Source: Roseomonas aerilata DSM 19363
GTDB taxonomy: Bacteria > Pseudomonadota > Alphaproteobacteria > Acetobacterales > Acetobacteraceae
Length of the DNA: 64,000 nt
Assembly (NCBI RefSeq): GCF_000711725.1
Contig: NZ_JONP01000012.1
Location: forward strand, 124,001-188,000
Reading direction: 5' to 3'
Shown here: positions 8,865-18,411 of the stretch, in pieces
Layout of the letters: the number at the start of each line of letters is the position of its first letter
Position numbering within the stretch: position 1 is the stretch's first letter
Translations under genes and position numbers: made by a program
The notes under the pieces: model-generated
What the model was told of the DNA's origin: nothing
The model's input: the letters and a program-made list of their open reading frames with translations, nothing else
Databases searched by the model: none

Positions 8865-9938
8865 TCAGTCCATCCTGATCACGCGGCGGAAGTTGCCGTT
8901 GAGGATCGCAAGCTTCTCCTCGTCGCCCAGGCCCGGCGTGCGGAGAATGTTGTCGATGGTGTCGGGCCAGACATAGGGCATGTCCGAGCCGAAGACGATC
9001 TGGCTGGGTCCCATCTCGGCGACGAGGTGGCGAATGCCCTCCTCCGAAAAGACCATTGAATCCGCCATGATCTGCGTCCGCAGGTAATCCGCCGGGCGGC
9101 GGCGGTTGAGGCAGTTGGCGCCGGGGCGGACGTCGCAGGCGACCTCGACGCGGCCGAGATAGGAGGGCAGGTACCCGGCGCCGTGCGCCGCGATGATCCG
9201 GAGGTCCGGAAAGCGGTCGAGGGTGCCGTCGAAGATCATCCGGCTCAGGAACATGGTGGTCTCGAGCGGGTTGCCGATGACATTGGCAAGGTCTCCCCGG
9301 CCAGCCCAGCGGGCGGGCGGCACGAGGTTCTGCGCGTTGTCGGGATGCATGAAGACCGGCACACCGAGCTCGACGACCTTGGCCCAGAAGGGGTCAAAGC
9401 GTGGGCCGGAGAGGATCTCTCCCTTGACATGGCCGCCCACCGAGGCGGCGCGGGCGCCGAGATGGCGCACCGCGTATTCAAGCTGCTCCGCCGCCAGTTC
9501 GGGGAACTGCACCGCCGGGGAGGAGGCCGCGAGGAAGCGGCCGGGATAGGCGCGGCAGAGCTCGGCCAGTCCTTCGTCGTGCAGCCGCACGACGCGCGCC
9601 GCGAGCTCCCGCTCGGCGTCGTACCACCAGTAGATGTTCACCGAGAGCAGCGCGACGTCGATGCCGCGCGCGTCCATCGCCGCGATCCGGTCCGGCGCGA
9701 CGACGAGAGAGGGCGGCGCGATCGGCCGGTCGAAGGGTGTGCCGCGCACCACTTCGCCCACCGAGGGAAAGGCGCAATGGGCGTGAACGTCGCAGACCTG
9801 CACGCGACGGCCGCCCAGCGAGACGCGGCGCGGCTCTGCGGGTGCGTCCGCCGCCAGGACGGAATTTGCCCCGCAGGAACAGCCGACGAAGACGGCGCCC
9901 GCGGCACCGAGCAGCCCGCGGCGTCGGATATTGGTCAT
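8865..9938 (-). CDS. Exported amidohydrolase-family protein (ACMSD-like, metal-dependent)
   Basis: A 357-residue protein with a twin-arginine-like signal (NIRRRGLLGAAGAVFVG) followed by a Cys-rich CSC stretch. The amidohydrolase_2 fold is shown by DVHAHC (His52, His54), VFMHPDN, AAHGAGYLP and FGSDMPY, the metal-binding His/Asp series of aminocarboxymuconate-semialdehyde decarboxylase relatives. It probably hydrolyses or decarboxylates a carboxylated aromatic or lactone; the substrate is unknown. The start is set at ATG 9938, before the twin arginines. It stands alone, convergent with the small gene before it. Tat export of this family is known but less common. Confidence 0.82.
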   Translation of the reverse strand: MTNIRRRGLLGAAGAVFVGCSCGANSVLAADAPAEPRRVSLGGRRVQVCDVHAHCAFPSVGEVVRGTPFDRPIAPPSLVVAPDRIAAMDARGIDVALLSVNIYWWYDAERELAARVVRLHDEGLAELCRAYPGRFLAASSPAVQFPELAAEQLEYAVRHLGARAASVGGHVKGEILSGPRFDPFWAKVVELGVPVFMHPDNAQNLVPPARWAGRGDLANVIGNPLETTMFLSRMIFDGTLDRFPDLRIIAAHGAGYLPSYLGRVEVACDVRPGANCLNRRRPADYLRTQIMADSMVFSEEGIRHLVAEMGPSQIVFGSDMPYVWPDTIDNILRTPGLGDEEKLAILNGNFRRVIRMD

Positions 9939-10446
9939 CGATCCTGCCCTCCCGCCCGCCATGCATTCCTGCATGGATGATGCGGAAGCCTGTGCACGGG
10001 CCAGGCAACGAAGCAAGCGGCGTCGAGGGGGCTGGCAGAGAGCGGGACCAGCCTGGAAGGGCAACGGGCCTTGGCGGCGGGAGCAGAGACGCCGGCTCTC
10101 TTACCCTGTCCCTGGACATCACGAGTTGAAGGCAGGGCTCAAGGCCGAGGCGAGCGGGTCCGGCAACCCGGTGACGTGCCGAGTCGTTCCTGGGGCACGA
10201 GGCGGGCGGGTCCGGAGGCGGGCCCGGCAAGCTGGTCCTCCTGGGGACACTCCCCTTACGGCCACGCCCGCCACCTTCGCTCATCCTCACTGGCGCATCC
10301 CCGCCCGTGCGGCGCTTGGCCGAAGCGGTGGCGCAGGGCCAGGAGCGGCGTCTCGGTCGTTTCGAGAGGCCCCTTGGCTCGAAGGAGCATCGAGCGGGAT
10401 GCCAGCGAAGCCCGCGGCAGGAGTACCAAAGGCAGCGGTCCGGTCC
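9939..10446. other. Intergenic stretch without a supported gene
   Basis: About 500 bases upstream of the amidohydrolase. Frames are open because of high GC, but none shows family resemblance or a ribosome site. It lies where the rest of the truncated kinase would be expected, and looks like decayed sequence. Confidence 0.5.
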
Positions 10447-10836
10447 CTACTCCGCGATGGCGAAGGGCGGCGGTCGGCTGCGGAGGATCTGTTCCGCCAC
10501 GGCGAACTCGCGATCGAGCAGCAGCGTCACGGCATGGGCTCGTGCGACCAGCACTTCCTCTGCGCGCAGCCGTTCGGCGCGATTCTGTCGCCACACCGCG
10601 CCGCTCGCGAGGAGCAGGAGCGGCAGGGCGGCTGCGAAGGCGAAGACCAGGAGGCGGTGACGGAGGGTTGGGGCACGGCGGGACGGTGGGGTGGTTGCAG
10701 CCGGTGTCGCGCTTGGCCGGGTGCTGTGGAGCTGCCCGAGTTTCGCTACCATTCGCGAGGCCGTCCCCGCTTGAGGGTTCCAATCCTTCAAAAAGTTCGG
10801 AACTCGTAAATGTGGGTTTCTGGCGCTGTAGCTCAC
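10447..10836 (-). pseudogene. N-terminal remnant of a membrane sensor kinase
   Basis: A 129-codon frame. After a Pro/Thr-rich N-terminus comes one clear membrane helix (RLLVFAFAAALPLLLLASG) followed by a charged helix containing RAEEVLVARAHAVTLLLDRE. This is the usual N-terminal arrangement of membrane HWE/PAS kinases (helix, then a periplasmic sensor beginning with a helical stretch), but a stop follows at once and no PAS or kinase domain is found downstream in any frame. I read it as a truncated gene; a small membrane protein is the alternative. Confidence 0.5.
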
Positions 10837-10938
10837 GAGGAGTGCCCCTCAGCCGAGGCCACTCGCCGGGGGCGGCTCACCGGTCCTCGAGCCCGGAAGG
10901 GCGTCGTCCTCAGGTCTGCGGACGGTGCCGCGCGTTGC

Positions 10939-11346
10939 TCACGGGGCGGGTTGCGTCAGGTAGTCCGCGTCCGAGACCTTCTCCATCCAGGTCACGGGGG
11001 AGCCGTTCAGCTTCTCCTGAACGGCGATATGGCTCATGGCCGTGGTCGGGCCGGCGCCGTGCCAGTGCTTCTCACCCGGCGGGAACCAGACGACGTCACC
11101 CGGCCGGATCTCCTCGACCGGGCCGCCCTCCCGCTGCACGCGGCCGAGGCCGGAGGTCACGAACAGCATCTGCCCAAGGGGGTGCGTGTGCCAGGCCGTG
11201 CGTGCGCCTGGCTCGAAGGTGACATGGGCGGCGGCGGCCCGTGCCGGATCCGGCGCATCGAAGAGCGGATCCACCCGGACGGTGCCGGTGAACCAGTCCC
11301 CAGGTCCCTTCGCCGAGGGGCGGGACCCCGCGCGCATGATCTCCAA
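10939..11346 (-). CDS. Small cupin-domain protein
   Basis: A 135-residue single-domain cupin. The metal motif is [14 protein letters not shown] (two His) with [10 protein letters not shown], then [16 protein letters not shown] (third His). Relatives carry the database name (R)-mandelonitrile lyase, but that activity is proven for very few members, so only a metal-binding cupin is claimed. The start is set at TTG 11346: AGGAGA lies about seven bases upstream and family members begin with the residues Met-Glu-Ile, which this start reproduces. The later ATG (11337) would trim that end. Confidence 0.85.
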   Translation of the reverse strand: MEIMRAGSRPSAKGPGDWFTGTVRVDPLFDAPDPARAAAAHVTFEPGARTAWHTHPLGQMLFVTSGLGRVQREGGPVEEIRPGDVVWFPPGEKHWHGAGPTTAMSHIAVQEKLNGSPVTWMEKVSDADYLTQPAP

Positions 11347-11547
11347 CGGCTCTCTCCTGGGTTCGACCGTCGAGCAGATGGCCCTCACGACCGGCCTTGG
11401 TCACTGGGCAGGGCGCGCATAAGCCCGTGAAGCCGGGCAGGGGCGACCCAGTTCCGGCCCCGTTCCTGGGCGGTGATGGCCGGTCTATGATCCTCCCGAG
11501 GGATTCGCGGGCGGGCCCTCGGCGTTCGTGGGAACGGGAGGGCTGGA

Positions 11548-11811
11548 ATGCGGCGCGAGATCCTGTTTGTGGCGGTCCTTCTGGCCGGCTGCTCCTCGCC
11601 GGAGGTGACGACCCTCGGGCCGAACCAGTACCGCGCGACCCAGGCGACGCGGGTCTCCCAGCCGCGGGGGCAGGGAGCCGTGGCGGCCAGGGCGCGGTCC
11701 TTCTGCGCCGAGCGGGGGGAGCGCGCCGAGCTGCGGCTGGGCGAGGGGCAGATGTCCTCGATCTGGAACTCGGGCACGGCGGTGGCCGACTTCTCCTGCA
11801 TGCCGAAGTGA
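11548..11811 (+). CDS. Small lipoprotein of unknown function
   Basis: An 87-residue protein with a short signal peptide and lipobox LLAGCSS, so the Cys near residue 15 should be lipidated. The mature part has two further cysteines (SFCAERGER and DFSCMPK) that could form one disulfide. GGAGGG sits five bases before the ATG. It resembles the small secreted lipoproteins common in Acetobacteraceae; no domain name is claimed. It stands alone between the cupin and the methyltransferase. Confidence 0.75.
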   Translation: MRREILFVAVLLAGCSSPEVTTLGPNQYRATQATRVSQPRGQGAVAARARSFCAERGERAELRLGEGQMSSIWNSGTAVADFSCMPK

Positions 11812-11916
11812 CGGAACAGCGCGAGGCATAGCCCGCAGCGTCCGGCGCGCGGGCGAGAGGGCGGCTGCCTCGTTCCGGCGGCCGCAACCGTTTGGGGCGG
11901 CCTGCGTAATGCCCGC

Positions 11917-12870
11917 ATGTCCGATTCCACCCCCCTTCCTTCATCGGACGTGGCGCTCCGGCGCCTGGTCGAGGCGCTCAGGGAGCGCGACTACCACTTC
12001 ATCACCGCCACCCCCCTTACCCATGCGCGGGTGAATGGCCGGCCGGGGAACGAGGAGGCGCGCAGCCTTCGGGATGTCTTCGGTTGGAGCCGTCCCTTCG
12101 AGCCAGGGCTGCTCCCGCCCGAGTTGCTCAAGCTGATGGAGGAGGGCGGGGTGCTGGCGCGGGAGGGCTCCCTCTGCCGCAGCCTCGTGCGCGTGTCATC
12201 GCTGGACGGGATGCTCTTCCTGCACTCCGCCTATCCGACGACGGGGGCAGAGGCGGTGTTCTTCGGCCCCGATACCTACCGCTTCGCGAATGCGATTGCG
12301 GCCGAGCTGGACCGGCGGCCAGGTCCGGTGAGACGGGCGGTGGATATCGGCTGCGGCGCCGGCCCGGGCGGGATCGTGGTCGCGCGGTCGCATCCCGGGG
12401 CCGAGGTCGCGATGGTCGACATCAACGATGCGGCGCTGCGCCTGGCGCGCGTGAACGCCGCCATGGCGGGCGCCACGAACGCGCGGGCAGTGAACAGCAA
12501 CCTGCTGACGGGGGTGGAAGGGCGCTTCGACCTCATCGTGTCGAACCCGCCCTACCTCGTCGATCCGGCGCGGCGCGCCTACCGGCACGGCGGGGGCGAT
12601 CTCGGGGCCGGGCTTTCGCTTGCGATCCTCGACGCGGCGCTGGAACGCCTTTCAGCGGATGGAACGCTTATTCTGTACAGCGGTGCCGCTGTCGTGAACG
12701 GGGCGGACCCCTTCCGTTCCGCCGTGGCGGCGCGACTTGCCGGGCGCGGGGTTGAGTGGAGCTACCGCGAGATGGACCCGGATGTCTTCGGCGAGGAGCT
12801 GGAGGCCGAGGCGTATCGCGAGGCCGATCGGATCGCCGCCGTGGTCCTCACGGTGAACAACAGGGGGTAA
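11917..12870 (+). CDS. SAM-dependent methyltransferase with NPPY motif (PrmC/RlmG-like)
   Basis: A 317-residue class I methyltransferase. SAM motif I is VDIGCGAGPGG (about 142-152), the acidic motif II is MVDIN, and SNPPY (209-213) marks amide or exocyclic-amine methylation as in PrmC or the RlmG/RsmC group. An N-terminal domain of about 110 residues may bind substrate. The next gene, an HDO-fold oxygenase, starts three bases after this stop, so the two are an operon. The substrate is unknown: a release-factor, rRNA or small-molecule target is each possible. Confidence 0.85.
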   Translation: MSDSTPLPSSDVALRRLVEALRERDYHFITATPLTHARVNGRPGNEEARSLRDVFGWSRPFEPGLLPPELLKLMEEGGVLAREGSLCRSLVRVSSLDGMLFLHSAYPTTGAEAVFFGPDTYRFANAIAAELDRRPGPVRRAVDIGCGAGPGGIVVARSHPGAEVAMVDINDAALRLARVNAAMAGATNARAVNSNLLTGVEGRFDLIVSNPPYLVDPARRAYRHGGGDLGAGLSLAILDAALERLSADGTLILYSGAAVVNGADPFRSAVAARLAGRGVEWSYREMDPDVFGEELEAEAYREADRIAAVVLTVNNRG

Positions 12871-12873
12871 CGC

Positions 12874-13788
12874 ATGCCAGAAGGCGGCTTCAACATGGGT
12901 GAGACGGCGGCGTTCGCGCGGGAGGACCGCCTGCAGCGCAGCCTCGCCGCCTTCAACGAGGAGCGCTTCCGGCCGGCGCTGCCGAAGCATGACTGGCGAG
13001 GCGACATCGCCCGTGCGGCGGAATGGCTGCAGGAGGAGGGCGAGTTCCTGGAGGAGCGTCGGGCCGCGGTCGCGTCCCGTGCCGCGGAGGCGCCGCGGGA
13101 CGCCGATGGCTTCGTGGCCTGGTTCGAGGCGCTGGAGCACAACGGCCCCGGCCAGGGCGACCCCCTCTTCCCCTGGCTGGCCGAGACAGCGACGCGAGAG
13201 GAGTTCTGCTGGTTCCTGACGCAGGAGGTGGCCGGTGAGGCCGGCTTCGAGGACTTGGCGGCAATCACCCAGGTGCGCCTGCCGGTGCGACCGAAGCTCG
13301 AAATCGCGCGGAACTACTGGGACGAAATGGGGCGCGGGAACCCCAAGGGAATGCACGGGCCGCTGCTCGAAACCCTGGCGCGGCGGCTCGGCCTCGATCC
13401 GCGCCTGGAGACGACGGTGTGGGAATCCCTGGCCCTGGCGAATGTCATGGCCGGGTTGGCCGCCAATCGGCGCTACACTTACCAATCCGTGGGCGCACTG
13501 GGCGTGATCGAGCAGACGGCGCCGGGGCGGGCGGCGATGGTGGCGCGTGGGCTGAAGCGGCTGGGGGTGCCGTCGGGCGACCGGCACTATTTCGACCTGC
13601 ACGCGGTGCTGGACGTGAAGCACTCCGCGGCCTGGAACAAGGAGGCGATCCATCCGCTCGTCGCGGCGGATCCGTCGCTGGCGCCGGCGATCGCCGAGGG
13701 GGCGCTGATGCGGCTGGAATGCGGCGCGGCCTGCTTCGAGCGTTACCGGCAAGAGCTGGGCCTGGGTTCCGGCGGACGGGTGAACTGA
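12874..13788 (+). CDS. Iron-containing redox enzyme (haem-oxygenase-like diiron, HDO fold)
   Basis: A 304-residue, mainly helical protein of the HDO type. Candidate diiron ligands are Glu118 and Glu122 (FLTQEVAGEAGFED), His161 (NPKGMHGPLLE) and the C-terminal group His238, His243, Asp247, His250 in HYFDLHAVLDVKHSAAW. HDO enzymes activate oxygen on unusual substrates (N-oxygenation, C-C cleavage, decarboxylation); the substrate here is unknown. GGGGG lies six bases before the ATG at 12874. It is coupled to the methyltransferase upstream and ends just before the sRNA terminator of the opposite strand. Confidence 0.82.
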   Translation: MPEGGFNMGETAAFAREDRLQRSLAAFNEERFRPALPKHDWRGDIARAAEWLQEEGEFLEERRAAVASRAAEAPRDADGFVAWFEALEHNGPGQGDPLFPWLAETATREEFCWFLTQEVAGEAGFEDLAAITQVRLPVRPKLEIARNYWDEMGRGNPKGMHGPLLETLARRLGLDPRLETTVWESLALANVMAGLAANRRYTYQSVGALGVIEQTAPGRAAMVARGLKRLGVPSGDRHYFDLHAVLDVKHSAAWNKEAIHPLVAADPSLAPAIAEGALMRLECGAACFERYRQELGLGSGGRVN

Positions 13789-13802
13789 CCACCGTTCGAC
13801 GA

Positions 13803-13893
13803 GCAAAAAAGAAGGCGGTGCCCGGGGGCACCGCCTGAGTTTATAGGAGGAAACGTCCAAGAAAGCAGCGACTTGGAAGACCAAGCTGCTGTG
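13803..13893 (-). ncRNA. Candidate small RNA with anti-Shine-Dalgarno linker
   Basis: A stand-alone sRNA-like unit of about 90 bases. On the minus strand a sigma70-like promoter (13900-13928) is followed by a 5' hairpin formed by AGCAG/CTGCT and CTTGG/CCAAG (13864-13890). A single-stranded linker then carries CCTCCT (complement of 13845-13850), and a 10-bp GC hairpin with TTCTTTTTT ends it. This is the layout of Hfq-type regulators that mask ribosome sites. No start codon and frame fit. Transcription has not been shown here, and no sRNA family was identified. Confidence 0.6.
13814..13835 (-). terminator. Rho-independent terminator
   Basis: GGCGGTGCCC (13814-13823) pairs perfectly with GGGCACCGCC (13826-13835). 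Read on the minus strand the stem is followed by TTCTTTTTT (13805-13813), a textbook intrinsic terminator for the candidate sRNA. It also separates the convergent HDO gene. Confidence 0.9.
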
Positions 13894-13899
13894 AGAGGG

Positions 13900-13928
13900 A
13901 GTATGCAACCATCGCGAGCATCACGCAA
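13900..13928 (-). promoter_or_regulatory. Sigma70-like promoter of the candidate sRNA
   Basis: On the minus strand TTGCGT (13928-13923), 17 bases, then CATACT (13905-13900). The predicted start is near 13893, so the transcript would begin just before the 5' hairpin. The -35 box sits inside a 7-bp inverted repeat (ATCACGC-AA-GCGTGAT, 13920-13935) that could be an operator or the end of the upstream pdxA transcript. Confidence 0.5.
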
Positions 13929-13961
13929 GCGTGATCTTTGTGAGTGCCGCGATTTAATTTC

Positions 13962-14992
<1,031 letters not shown>

Positions 14993-14996
<4 letters not shown>

Positions 14997-16246
14997 ATCG
15001 CGCTCTCCCGCGTGAGGTCGCGCAGCCGGGCGAGGCTGCGCAGGATGGTTCCGCCATCGCCGAAGGCACCGGCCTTCGTCATGACGGGGATTTCGAGTGC
15101 CCCCTGGGTGAGGCCGAGCGGCACGCCCGGCTCCACCTCGTCCAGCAGGCGGATGCCGTTCACGCCGAGATGGCCGAGCAGGGCGCAGGCGGTCTCGCCG
15201 CCCGTGGCAAAAAGTGCGCCCATGCGCCGGGCGGCGGGGGTGAGGAGGTCCGCGAGGGCCTCGGCCAGGGCCGCGCCCTGCGACAGGTCGGCCGCTGGAT
15301 CCTCCGCGATCTCCACCAGGGTGTCGCGGCCCTCCGCCAGGGACTGCGCGATGCCGGCCGAGAGCGGGGCCCAGCGGGGATCGGTGGGGCCCGCGCGGAG
15401 GAGGTCGGGCGGGACCGGGAACTCGGCGGCCCCGTCCTCCGCCACCAGGCGCGCGGCGATGCGGGAGGCCTCGGCGATGCTGCCGACGACGATGAGAACG
15501 CCGCCGGACAGGGACGGCAGGGAGGGAGTGGCGGCTGCGGCGCTGCCGGGAAGGGCGGCCGCCAGGGCCGCCGCGATGCCGCCCGAGCCGACCCAGAAGA
15601 CCTCTCCGGCCAGCGGCAGGCTGGCGCGGGCGAGCGCCTCGAGGTCGCCGGGGGCGGCGGCATCGCAGACGACGGCGTCTAGCCCCTCCGCCAGCGCGGC
15701 GCGCAGGGCCGCGGCCAGGGGGGCCTCGCCGGCACGGATGAGGTCCAGCGGCAGCAGCCGCGCGGAAAGGCCGGTGGAGCCGAGAACCTCGGTCAGCACG
15801 GCGCTGGCATAGGAGTGGTCGCGCGCCCAGAGGGCGGTGCTTTCGAGAGGCGCGCCGTTCAGGTGGACGCGGCCGCCCTCGGTGGTGCGGCCCGTGGCGG
15901 GAAAGGCGGGGGCGAGGACCGCCAGCGCGGGCCGGCCTGCTTCCCGCAGGGCGGCGCAGGTGGCGGCGAGTTCCGCGGCGGGCTGGCCGCGCAGGGTGGA
16001 ATCGATCTTCTTGATCAGCCCCGTGCCCGGGCGATGCCGGGCACGGAGGAGGGCGGCGTGACGATCGCCGGCCGCGACGGGCGGGAGGCGGCGGCTGTCC
16101 GCGTCGATGGCCAGCACCTCGCCGTCCCAGGCGCCCTCGACGCCCTGCCAGCCGACGGAGGCCGAGAGGCCCCGCCGCGCGAAGGCGATGGCGCAGTCGG
16201 CGGCGCCCGTCAGGTCATCGGCCAGGATCAGCCAGCGCGTGGTCAT
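14993..16246 (-). CDS. dtnK: Four-carbon acid sugar kinase (DUF1537, DtnK-like)
   Basis: A 417-residue DUF1537 kinase. The N-terminal domain has [12 protein letters not shown] and [15 protein letters not shown]; the C-terminal nucleotide domain has [20 protein letters not shown] and [10 protein letters not shown]. The family phosphorylates D-threonate, D-erythronate or 3-oxo-tetronate at C4. Next to pdxA2, D-threonate or D-erythronate is more likely than 3-oxo-tetronate, whose aldolase partner OtnC is absent. Translation is coupled to the permease above and PdxA2 below by ATGA overlaps. The symbol is tentative. Confidence 0.83.
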
Positions 16247-17229
16247 TCGGCAGGGACCGGTCCTTGGGCGGGCTGTGGCGTGGGGCCGAAGCGGCGGGCC
16301 GTCCAGGCGGTGAGCAGGGGCACCAGCACCGTCGTGACAATGACCGCTGCGGCCACGAGGATCGTCGCATGGGCGGCAGCCGGTGCGTAGACCGGGTTGG
16401 CCGCCGCCACAATGGCCGGGACCGCCGCGGCGTTGCCGGCAGTGGAAGCCGCCGCCACCCCGGCCACGCCGGAGCCGCCGATCGCGCGGTCCGCCAGGAA
16501 GAGGGGGATGCCGGTGACGACCACCACGGCCACCCCGAGGCCGAGCCCGAGCAGCCCTGCCTGCCAGACCTTCGCCAGGTCCAGCCCGCTGCCGAGGGCG
16601 AAGGCAAAGAAGGGGATCATCACGGGGATGGCGCGGCTGAGGAAGTCGCGCATGTCACGGTCGAGGTTGCCAAGGATCATGCCGACGATCAGGGGCAGGA
16701 TGGAGCCCACCAGGGTGGGCCAGGGGAAGGCCGAGAGGCCGGCGACGCCCAGGGTGACCATGGTGAGGAAGGGCCCGGATTCGAGCGTCATCACGGTATA
16801 GGCGCCGACGTCGCGGGGTTCGCCGTACTGTCCCATCAGCGCCATGTAGAGGCCGCCATTGGTGTCGTTCATCGCGGCGACGATGGCCAGGGTAGAGAGG
16901 CCCGCGAAGATGCCGGCTTCCACCGGGGCCTCGCCCAGGATTTGGCCAAAGACGACGCCGAGGAGGATGGCGACGCCGACTTTCACGCCGAAGAGCGTGC
17001 CGCCCTTCTTCAGGATATAGGGCGTCGCCTTGAAGTCGATGCTCGCGCCCATGCAGACATAAAAGACCGCGAGGATGGTCAGTGCCCCCGAGAAGAGGGC
17101 GCCGGTGAAGGAGCCGAAGAACTTCGGGGTATCCGGGAAGAAGGTGGCAATCAGCGCCCCGATGGCGAGGGGCACCACCATCATGCCGCCGGGCACCCGT
17201 TCGATGGCGCGTTTGATGGGAACTTGCAT
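16243..17229 (-). CDS. KdgT-family sugar-acid permease
   Basis: A 328-residue membrane protein of the 2-keto-3-deoxygluconate permease family with about ten helices; it opens with [14 protein letters not shown], the standard family start, and carries [16 protein letters not shown] in the core. Beside pdxA2 and the DUF1537 kinase it probably imports a four-carbon sugar acid with protons. The ATG at 17229 is chosen over 17235 because GGAGG lies exactly six bases before it. The leader can fold so that CCTCC faces this ribosome site. Confidence 0.85.
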   Translation of the reverse strand: MQVPIKRAIERVPGGMMVVPLAIGALIATFFPDTPKFFGSFTGALFSGALTILAVFYVCMGASIDFKATPYILKKGGTLFGVKVGVAILLGVVFGQILGEAPVEAGIFAGLSTLAIVAAMNDTNGGLYMALMGQYGEPRDVGAYTVMTLESGPFLTMVTLGVAGLSAFPWPTLVGSILPLIVGMILGNLDRDMRDFLSRAIPVMIPFFAFALGSGLDLAKVWQAGLLGLGLGVAVVVVTGIPLFLADRAIGGSGVAGVAAASTAGNAAAVPAIVAAANPVYAPAAAHATILVAAAVIVTTVLVPLLTAWTARRFGPTPQPAQGPVPAE

Positions 17230-17235
17230 GGACAT

Positions 17236-17270
17236 CCTCCGGCAGCCCCCTCGGAGGAGGGGAAACTGCC
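17236..17270 (-). promoter_or_regulatory. Leader hairpin before the KdgT-type permease
   Basis: In RNA sense GGCAG pairs with CTGCC (17266-17270 and 17241-17245) and CCCCT with AGGGG, closing a loop CCTCCG. That loop is complementary to the downstream ribosome site CGGAGG (17236-17241), so two alternative structures, open or masked, are possible. An AT-richer patch at 17300-17335 could hold the promoter. Confidence 0.35.
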
Positions 17271-17347
17271 GGCACAACGCGCGGGAGGGGGGGATGCTTC
17301 TAATTAACGGAACGAAAACGCCGAAAACCCGCCCTGCCGGCGAGGGG

Positions 17348-18361
17348 TTATTCGAGCACGATGTTCCGCTCGCGCAGGACGCGGGTCCAGAGCGCGACCT
17401 CCCGCGTGACGGTCTCGCCGAAGGGGGGCGGGTTCTCGGGCACGGTCGCGCCGCCCTCCTCCAGGCGGCGGCGGAAGGCCTCGCCGGAGCAGGCGGCGGC
17501 GAGGGCGGCCCCCATCGCGGCCATCGCCTCCGGCGGGATGCCGCGCGGGGCCATGAGGCCGAACCAGGTCTGCTCGGCGAAGTCGATGCCCTGCTCCCGC
17601 GCGCTGGGGACGTTCGGCAGGGCGGGAACGCGCGGGCCTTCGGTGCCGACGGCCAGCGGCTTCAGCGCGCCGCCGCGGAGCTGGCCGGCGACGGTGGGGA
17701 AGACCGGGAGGAAGAGTTGGACCTGCCCGCCCACGAGGTCGGTCGCAGCCTGGGCCATGCCGCGGTAGCTGACGTGGTTGAGGCGCATGCCGGTGGCGGC
17801 CTGCAGCAGTTCCGTCTGCAGGTGCGTCACGCTGCCGATGCCGTTGCTGCCGTAGAAGAGGCTCCCGGGGCGGGCCTTGGCGTATTCCACGAAGGCCGGA
17901 AGGTCGGCGACGGGCAGGCTTGGGTTCACCACCACGATCGGCGCGTACTGCGCGAGGAGGCGCACCGGCTCGAGGTCGCGCGCGAGGTTGAAACCGATGT
18001 CCCGGCCCGCGGCGGCGGCGATGGGCAGGGAGTTGTCGATCACCAGCAGCGTGGTCGCGTCGGGCGTGGCGCGGGCGGCGGCCTGCCAGCCGACGGCACC
18101 GCTTCCGCCCGTCCGGTTCTCGACGACGAAGTTGTTGCCGGTGACCTCCTGCAGCCGCTGGGAAAGGCTGCGGGCGAGGAAGTCGGCCGTGCCGCCGGGG
18201 GCGAGGGTGACGACGATGCGGACCGGCTTGTCCGTGGGCCAGGGCGTGCCGCCTTGTGCCCGGGCGCGCCGCGGCAGGAGGGCGGGGGCAGCGAGAAGCA
18301 GCGCCGCGCGGCGGGTGAGCGCCGGGGCGCAGCCAGGCCGCGGGTAGTTCTGTTCGGGCAT
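17348..18361 (-). CDS. Bug/TctC-type tripartite tricarboxylate receptor
   Basis: A 337-residue periplasmic binding protein. The signal sequence carries [15 protein letters not shown]; the fold is shown by [34 protein letters not shown] and [21 protein letters not shown]. Such receptors bind carboxylates for a TctA/TctB carrier, but neither carrier gene is in this window. The ATG at 18361 has GGAGGAGG in front. It lies 50 bases downstream of the ThDP enzyme and so probably shares its operon; its ligand may be that enzyme's substrate. Confidence 0.9.
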   Translation of the reverse strand: MPEQNYPRPGCAPALTRRAALLLAAPALLPRRARAQGGTPWPTDKPVRIVVTLAPGGTADFLARSLSQRLQEVTGNNFVVENRTGGSGAVGWQAAARATPDATTLLVIDNSLPIAAAAGRDIGFNLARDLEPVRLLAQYAPIVVVNPSLPVADLPAFVEYAKARPGSLFYGSNGIGSVTHLQTELLQAATGMRLNHVSYRGMAQAATDLVGGQVQLFLPVFPTVAGQLRGGALKPLAVGTEGPRVPALPNVPSAREQGIDFAEQTWFGLMAPRGIPPEAMAAMGAALAAACSGEAFRRRLEEGGATVPENPPPFGETVTREVALWTRVLRERNIVLE

Positions 18362-18411
18362 TCGCCTCCTCCTTCTCTCCGGGCCGCTCTGGCGGCGGCC
18401 TTGGGTCGTGG

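Noticed and set aside
10939-11346. Calling the cupin an (R)-mandelonitrile lyase
   Set aside because: The name is spread by similarity; no nitrile-related neighbour supports that activity.
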